From Candidatus Moraniibacteriota bacterium (GTDB taxonomy: Bacteria > Patescibacteriota > Minisyncoccia > Moranbacterales > UBA2206), in assembly GCA_003482885.1 (NCBI GenBank), contig DMXN01000020.1:6663-16483 (forward strand): a DNA stretch of 9,821 nucleotides. The letters run 5' to 3'. Shown in pieces: positions 6,120-9,821 of the stretch (position 1 is its first letter; each line of letters starts with the position of its first letter). The notes under the pieces were generated by a model. It ran no database searches. It was not told the DNA's origin and saw only the letters and a list, made by a program, of their open reading frames with translations. The translations under genes and the position numbers were made by a program.

Positions 6120-8038
6120 CAATTAGTCACCTTATATTTCATTCCCGTATTGCTATCTTCCAAAAGATTCGTGGTTTTCCCGCCCATCCTAGCCGAAATA
6201 CTTTCTCCTGTAAAGGTATCGCGCGCGGAAAAAACCGATTCATTCATAAGCGGCGCTTCATTGCCGGCTTGATCGGGAGAAGGCTTGATTCTTACTTGAA
6301 AAGCTATTTCTTTTTTTGAAGATAATATTCCTGTTCCGGCTTCTAAATTACCGACTATCCAAACGATTGAATTCATCCTTTCATTATATTCCAAAGGGGA
6401 TCCCTCGGGAAAAATTTTTCCTGTCATCGCGACCGAGGTCGGCAATGTTGTTTCCACTTTCGCTCCTTCAATATTATTGGAAATATTAGAAAGAATAAAA
6501 TGCATTGTGTAAGTTGTTTCCTCGGAAACTTTAGGGGGAAGCGGTCCCGAATTGGAAATGCTGGAATCTTCGTAATAACCCTTGACATCCAAAACCAATT
6601 TGGAATTCAATTTAATATCCATTTTGTTGCCGGAAATTATTTTATTCATGCTGATCGGCGTCGGCACATCGGGACTGTCGATTTTCGCCAAGCTGGAAAT
6701 GACAAAATTCTTATCATTGGCGCTTTCAATCGGAATGATATTTTTCACTTTGATTGAAAACTTTATCGTTCCGCTTTGACCAGGCGCCAAATTTTTCAGT
6801 TCTTTATAGTCGGGAGCTTTCCATGTAATAATTTTACTGCCGGTATCATACGCTCCGCCATTCATCTCGAGAGTCGTATAATCCAACACCGGACTATCCA
6901 GCCGTTCCGTCACAATTACATCGCGCAATCCGATATCGCCTTCATTTTTATAATTTATTTCAAACTGCAAAGAATCGCCGGCATTGGCATTAAGATTATT
7001 TAATCCATTGACTGTCTGCGAGATTGCCAATGGAGAAGAAACGATTTTCGTTTGGACGGATTCTTCGTTATAACTTACAAACGCGCCGTTATTATTCGCG
7101 CCGACCATTGCTTTTGCCGTTTTTATTTCATCTCGATTGCCTTCCAATTTTCCCGCTATAATTATTTTTCCGCTCTGCCCGCCGGACAAATTGCCAATAT
7201 ACCAAATATTATCGCTTTCGGAAGATCTCGGGCTGGAACTGGAAAAAGTAAATCGTTCCGGATAATCGACTTTGATGCGAATATTTTCAAAACTTTCCGT
7301 TCCTTCATTTTTGTAAGTGATCAAATAATTTATTTCATCTTGGCTGGAAATATTTTGCGGCGCCATTATTTCGAGAGTTATCGGAGCGGAAATAATATTT
7401 ACCGTCAATTGATTGCCAGCGACAAACATGCCGCTGACTGTCGAAGGCGTATAAGACAATTCCGCTTTGATTTTTATTAAATTTCCTTTCGGACTGTACG
7501 CGCGGCCGTTGAAAACCGATCTTCCCTCGCTATAGCCCTTGATATCGCCAAGATTAAATGCGCCGACCATTGATCCTTCTATTTTAAAATCAGCGTTTTC
7601 TTCCGGCTTGAAATCTTCCGGATAATAAATTTTCAATGTAGCGTTTTTTAAATCCGCGCGATTATCATTTTTGTATTTTATTTCATAAGTAGCTAAATTT
7701 CCGCTTTTAATTTCCGTTGGCCCCTCGACGGAAACCGTCAATCGTTCTTCGGCAAAAAAAGACTGTCGGATTTTGTAAAATCCGACGACTAACGCAACTG
7801 ATAGAATAATTCCGCCGATAATCATCATTCCGATTTTAATCGTCTTTTTATTTCCTTCTGCCAATTCGCTGTTTTTTTCCGCCCAAACATCTTCCGGCAT
7901 TTCCGTTTTTTCAAATAGACTATCAGCCACCGCCACCGGATCAAATTCGCTCCACTCATGCCGCGGCAATTCCACATTCGCTTCTTTCTTGTATAATTTT
8001 GTTTTTATTTCGGATAAAGACATAATTTTATTTTTCAT
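6119..8038 (-). CDS. Single-pass membrane protein with four DUF11-like surface repeats
   Basis: Protein of 639 residues from the ATG at 8038. Residues 1-66 are charged and presumably cytoplasmic; one hydrophobic segment (about 67-90, IGMMIIGGIILSVALVVGF) follows; the rest is predicted outside the cell. The outer part has four Ig-like DUF11/conserved-repeat modules (roughly 100-220, 220-335, 337-475, 481-630). These share a Y-x-I-x-YKNEG-like strand, a YPE(R/D)F-like turn and a W-x-x-GNL or NL-x-x-G-x-x-G closing motif. There is no cleavable signal peptide, LPXTG or cysteine, so the protein is N-in/C-out. A cell-surface structural or adhesive role is inferred. The upstream TTG at 8053 falls inside the predicted -10 box; an in-frame ATG at 8023 is an alternative start. 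The stop TGA overlaps the tgt ATG by one base. Confidence 0.8.
   Translation of the reverse strand: MKNKIMSLSEIKTKLYKKEANVELPRHEWSEFDPVAVADSLFEKTEMPEDVWAEKNSELAEGNKKTIKIGMMIIGGIILSVALVVGFYKIRQSFFAEERLTVSVEGPTEIKSGNLATYEIKYKNDNRADLKNATLKIYYPEDFKPEENADFKIEGSMVGAFNLGDIKGYSEGRSVFNGRAYSPKGNLIKIKAELSYTPSTVSGMFVAGNQLTVNIISAPITLEIMAPQNISSQDEINYLITYKNEGTESFENIRIKVDYPERFTFSSSSPRSSESDNIWYIGNLSGGQSGKIIIAGKLEGNRDEIKTAKAMVGANNNGAFVSYNEESVQTKIVSSPLAISQTVNGLNNLNANAGDSLQFEINYKNEGDIGLRDVIVTERLDSPVLDYTTLEMNGGAYDTGSKIITWKAPDYKELKNLAPGQSGTIKFSIKVKNIIPIESANDKNFVISSLAKIDSPDVPTPISMNKIISGNKMDIKLNSKLVLDVKGYYEDSSISNSGPLPPKVSEETTYTMHFILSNISNNIEGAKVETTLPTSVAMTGKIFPEGSPLEYNERMNSIVWIVGNLEAGTGILSSKKEIAFQVRIKPSPDQAGNEAPLMNESVFSARDTFTGESISARMGGKTTNLLEDSNTGMKYKVTN
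6127..6133 (-). promoter_or_regulatory. Shine-Dalgarno sequence of tgt
   Basis: AAGGTGA on the minus strand, 7 bases before the ATG at 6119 and inside the last codons of the DUF11 gene. It decides for the ATG over the TTG at 6122, whose spacing would be only 4 bases, and it supports TGATG-type translational coupling. Confidence 0.7.
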
Positions 8039-8052
8039 TATTTTCCGTCTCA

Positions 8053-8061
8053 ATCATACCA
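8053..8061 (-). promoter_or_regulatory. Possible extended -10 promoter of the DUF11-tgt-U32 operon
   Basis: TGGTATGAT on the minus strand matches the extended -10 pattern TGn-TATAAT with one mismatch. No good -35 hexamer lies 16-18 bases upstream. The start is expected near 8046, giving an 8-base leader to the ATG at 8038 and excluding the upstream TTG as initiator. It lies in the 37-base gap between recO and the DUF11 gene. Confidence 0.35.
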
Positions 8062-8090
8062 CAAAAAATCAAAGATATCATGCAATAAAA

Positions 8091-8810
8091 CTAAATCCAC
8101 CCCGCCAACTCTCTCCAAATCAATTTCAACTCGCGCAAATCTTTTTCCGGAACTTCCAATTTGGAAAAATTGCCGGTTTTATTTTTAAGAAAAATCCTAA
8201 CCAGCTTGATGGACGAATCGCTGTTTCTTATTTTTTTTCTTTCAATCTTGCCGCACTCTCCGCACAACGCCCCGCCTCTTTCCGCGCTGAAAAAATTATT
8301 ATTCCCCGCCGCGGTTTTCTTCTCGCAAACAACGCAATATTCCATCGCTATTTTATACCCCAATACTTGCGCCAGCTTGAATAAAAATCCGACGGAAACA
8401 ATATCCAGTTTATTTTCTAACTTTTTTTCCGCGCTCAATTTTTCCATCGTTTCCAAATATTCTAAAAACATTCCAAAGACTTTTTCGTCTTTTTCCTGTT
8501 CCACGACTAATTTATCAAAATAGGAAAATACCCAAAAAACCCGGCTGGTCGCCGAAAAATTTTCTTTAATCGCCAAAAAATTATTCATGGCAATCGCTCC
8601 TGTAATATTGCCCAGCCCCTTCCTTCTGGAAACGAAAATTTCTGAAAAAGTCAACGACTCCAAATTCCCCGCCAATTTCGCGTTCGGCTTTTTCACCCCC
8701 CGCCCGACCGCTTGAATTTTTCCTTCTTCCAAAGAATAGAAATTATAAATCCGATCTGTTTCGGACAAATCTCTCTTGGAAAGAATAATGCTGGAATACT
8801 TGAAGTCCAT
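8091..8810 (-). CDS. recO: DNA repair protein RecO
   Basis: RecO, the recombination mediator that works with RecR (and RecF) to anneal ssDNA and load RecA at gaps. At 239 residues it has normal length. The N-terminal OB fold shows the typical opening (YSSIILSKRDLSETDRIYNFYS, then GKIQAVGRGVKKPNAKLAG). The C-terminal helical part carries four zinc-site cysteines, C159/C162 (CVVC) and C183/C186 (CGEC). The ATG at 8810 coincides with the predicted transcription start, so the mRNA may be leaderless; no Shine-Dalgarno sequence is seen. The DUF11 gene follows after a short gap holding a weak promoter. Confidence 0.93.
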   Translation of the reverse strand: MDFKYSSIILSKRDLSETDRIYNFYSLEEGKIQAVGRGVKKPNAKLAGNLESLTFSEIFVSRRKGLGNITGAIAMNNFLAIKENFSATSRVFWVFSYFDKLVVEQEKDEKVFGMFLEYLETMEKLSAEKKLENKLDIVSVGFLFKLAQVLGYKIAMEYCVVCEKKTAAGNNNFFSAERGGALCGECGKIERKKIRNSDSSIKLVRIFLKNKTGNFSKLEVPEKDLRELKLIWRELAGWI

Positions 8811-8816
8811 TATTCA

Positions 8817-8845
8817 ATCTTACTCAAAAAAATACGGTTTGGCAA
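8817..8845 (-). promoter_or_regulatory. Probable recO promoter, predicted leaderless
   Basis: On the minus strand TTGCCA (8845-8840), a 17-base spacer and TAAGAT (8822-8817) give one and two mismatches to consensus. Standard spacing puts the first transcribed base at 8810, the A of the recO ATG. The -35 box lies within one copy of a tandem repeat. Confidence 0.5.
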
Positions 8846-8863
8846 AAAAAATTACGGCTTGGC
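8826..8863. repeat. Tandem 20-base repeat with A-tracts upstream of recO
   Basis: TACGGTTTGGC (8833-8843) and TACGGCTTGGC (8853-8863) match at 10 of 11 bases with a period of exactly 20 bases. Each is preceded by a run of 7-8 A. Two units two helical turns apart over the -35 region could form a protein-binding pair or a bend. It is equally compatible with a simple local duplication. Confidence 0.45.
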
Positions 8864-8884
8864 TTAAATAAAGAATGCATAGTT

Positions 8885-9821
8885 TTATTCCTTCCTCAAC
8901 GCTTCCATCGGGCTTAATTTTGACGCGGCGCGAGCGGGATAATAACCAAAAATTATTCCGGTAGCAACGGAAAATCCTACTGCCAGACTAACGGCATTGC
9001 CGCTGAGACTTAATTCAATCGCGTAGCCCAAAAAAACAGAAAAGTAAGAAAGAGCGAGAAGTAAAAAATAGCCGCTAATAATTCCGATTATTCCGCCGAA
9101 AAAAGTGATAAAAATCGCCTCCAATAAAAATTGGCGCAAAATATTTTTCGCTTTGGCGCCCACCGCCTTGCGCAAACCGATTTCAAATGTCCGCTCCGCC
9201 ACCGCCACATACATCACATTCATAATTCCCACCCCGCCGACCACCAACGAAATTGAAGTTAAAGCTAAAAGTAAAATATTGATTGTTTTGAAAACACCTT
9301 CGATTGTTTTTTGCGCTTCTTTGATGGAAGTCACGCCAAAATCGTCTTTGTTCGGATCGGTGATTTTATGCAATCGCCGCATTTCATCCGTAAGGTCAAT
9401 AGCTGTCGCGTCAATCAATTTTTCATCTTCAGCTTTAACCATAATAAAACGGATATAATCAATGCCTAAAATTTTCTTTTGCATAGTTTGCACGGGAATA
9501 AAAATAAGTTCGTCATAATTAAATCCTGCCATTGCTCCCCGCGGTTCCGCGACGCCGATTATTTTGTAGTTTTGATTTTTAATTTTAATATTTTTTCCCA
9601 AAGGATTATCATTGCCAAAAAAAGCCTCCGCAATATCGCTTCCAATCACTGCCACTTGCGTCAGACTATCATCCTCGCTTTGCGTAAAAAATGATCCGTC
9701 GGATAATTTGGTATTTTGATCAATCTGATTATATTGCGGACCGACGCCAAAAAGAAGACAGCGTTTGTTGGTGTTTTGATAACTCGTGATTTCTTGCGCC
9801 ATCGTTCCCGGAGCGTAAGCG
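8885..9821 (-). CDS. MacB/FtsX-type ABC transporter permease, N-terminus beyond window
   Basis: The C-terminal 311 residues of an ABC transporter permease of the MacB/FtsX superfamily. The frame stays open to the right edge, so the Met at 9802 is internal. The visible part begins in the extracytoplasmic MacB_PCD-like domain (VAVIGSDIAEAFFG, then NPLGKNIKIKNQNYKIIGV). Three membrane segments follow (counting from the Met at 9802: about 173-200, 228-252 and 268-289). They include the family motif VGGVGIMNVMYVAVAERTFEIGLRKAVGA and the ending GYYPARAASKLSPMEALRKE. The first membrane segment and any fused ATPase domain lie outside. The family exports peptides or lipoproteins or drives envelope processes mechanically; the substrate cannot be told here. 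No terminator follows the stop. Confidence 0.92.
   Translation of the reverse strand, partial: AYAPGTMAQEITSYQNTNKRCLLFGVGPQYNQIDQNTKLSDGSFFTQSEDDSLTQVAVIGSDIAEAFFGNDNPLGKNIKIKNQNYKIIGVAEPRGAMAGFNYDELIFIPVQTMQKKILGIDYIRFIMVKAEDEKLIDATAIDLTDEMRRLHKITDPNKDDFGVTSIKEAQKTIEGVFKTINILLLALTSISLVVGGVGIMNVMYVAVAERTFEIGLRKAVGAKAKNILRQFLLEAIFITFFGGIIGIISGYFLLLALSYFSVFLGYAIELSLSGNAVSLAVGFSVATGIIFGYYPARAASKLSPMEALRKE

Noticed and set aside
6119..6121. UGA read as glycine (code 25, as in Gracilibacteria/SR1)
   Set aside because: TGA ends the DUF11 gene exactly at the tgt ATG, and no conserved gene in the window needs an in-frame TGA to be read as glycine.
6120..6122. TTG start for tgt
   Set aside because: AAGGTGA is better spaced for the ATG at 6119, and TGATG coupling is a common arrangement.
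7052..7480. Plus-strand open frame of 142 codons inside the DUF11 gene
   Set aside because: Antisense to a full-length coding gene, with no promoter, no Shine-Dalgarno sequence and no domain. The other plus-strand frames were dismissed for the same reasons.
8039..8053. TTG start for the DUF11 protein
   Set aside because: The TTG falls in the predicted -10 element and has no Shine-Dalgarno sequence. The ATG at 8038 is more plausible.

Overview
The window is a compact, AT-rich bacterial segment in which every convincing gene lies on the minus strand. Gene content and style point to the Candidate Phyla Radiation (Patescibacteria, perhaps a Parcubacteria- or Moranbacteria-like lineage). The signs are a small coiled-coil protein beginning MKNKISTIEDLAVLVQ, a DUF11-type single-pass surface protein, an AAA_14/DUF4143 ATPase, gaps of at most about 75 bases, and short AT-rich tandem repeats sitting in frame inside conserved genes. 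This placement is an inference from style, not a database match. Stop codons are mostly TAA, with one TAG and one TGA. TGA therefore appears to be an ordinary stop, and nothing suggests UGA-to-glycine recoding.

In transcription order (right to left) the layout is as follows. (1) The C-terminal part of a MacB/FtsX-type ABC transporter permease runs off the right edge (8885-9821). (2) recO follows a 74-base gap holding a tandem 20-base repeat and a probable promoter (8091-8810). (3) A membrane-anchored DUF11-repeat protein (6119-8038) joins tgt (4956-6119) through a TGATG stop/start overlap, and tgt overlaps a U32-family gene (3680-4966) by 11 bases. tgt and the U32 protein both look like tRNA wobble-base modification enzymes. 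(4) A consensus promoter drives a coiled-coil gene (3289-3636) and glyS, encoding glycyl-tRNA synthetase (1866-3266). (5) An AAA_14/DUF4143 ATPase has its own promoter, which overlaps a perfect palindrome (370-1758). (6) Thioredoxin, preceded by two abutting small hairpins, is cut by the left edge (1-308).

The centre of the window is about translation: two tRNA wobble-34 modification candidates (TGT and a TrhP-like U32 protein) and glycyl-tRNA synthetase. RecO (recombinational repair), thioredoxin (redox), a transporter and a surface protein flank this core.

Three things stand out. First, two genes have promoters spaced so that the predicted transcript starts on the A of the ATG, which means leaderless mRNAs. 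Genes inside transcripts (tgt, glyS) instead have Shine-Dalgarno sequences. Second, both tgt and the U32 gene carry in-frame AT-rich repeat insertions that appear to lengthen otherwise conserved enzymes. The tgt insertion starts with a perfect 12-bp fold-back of the adjacent conserved codons. Third, the TGT substrate pocket departs from the usual bacterial preQ1 pattern at two positions and resembles queuine-using enzymes there. No tRNA, rRNA, CRISPR array, transposase or convincing intrinsic terminator was seen. No gene-free stretch exceeds 300 bases.
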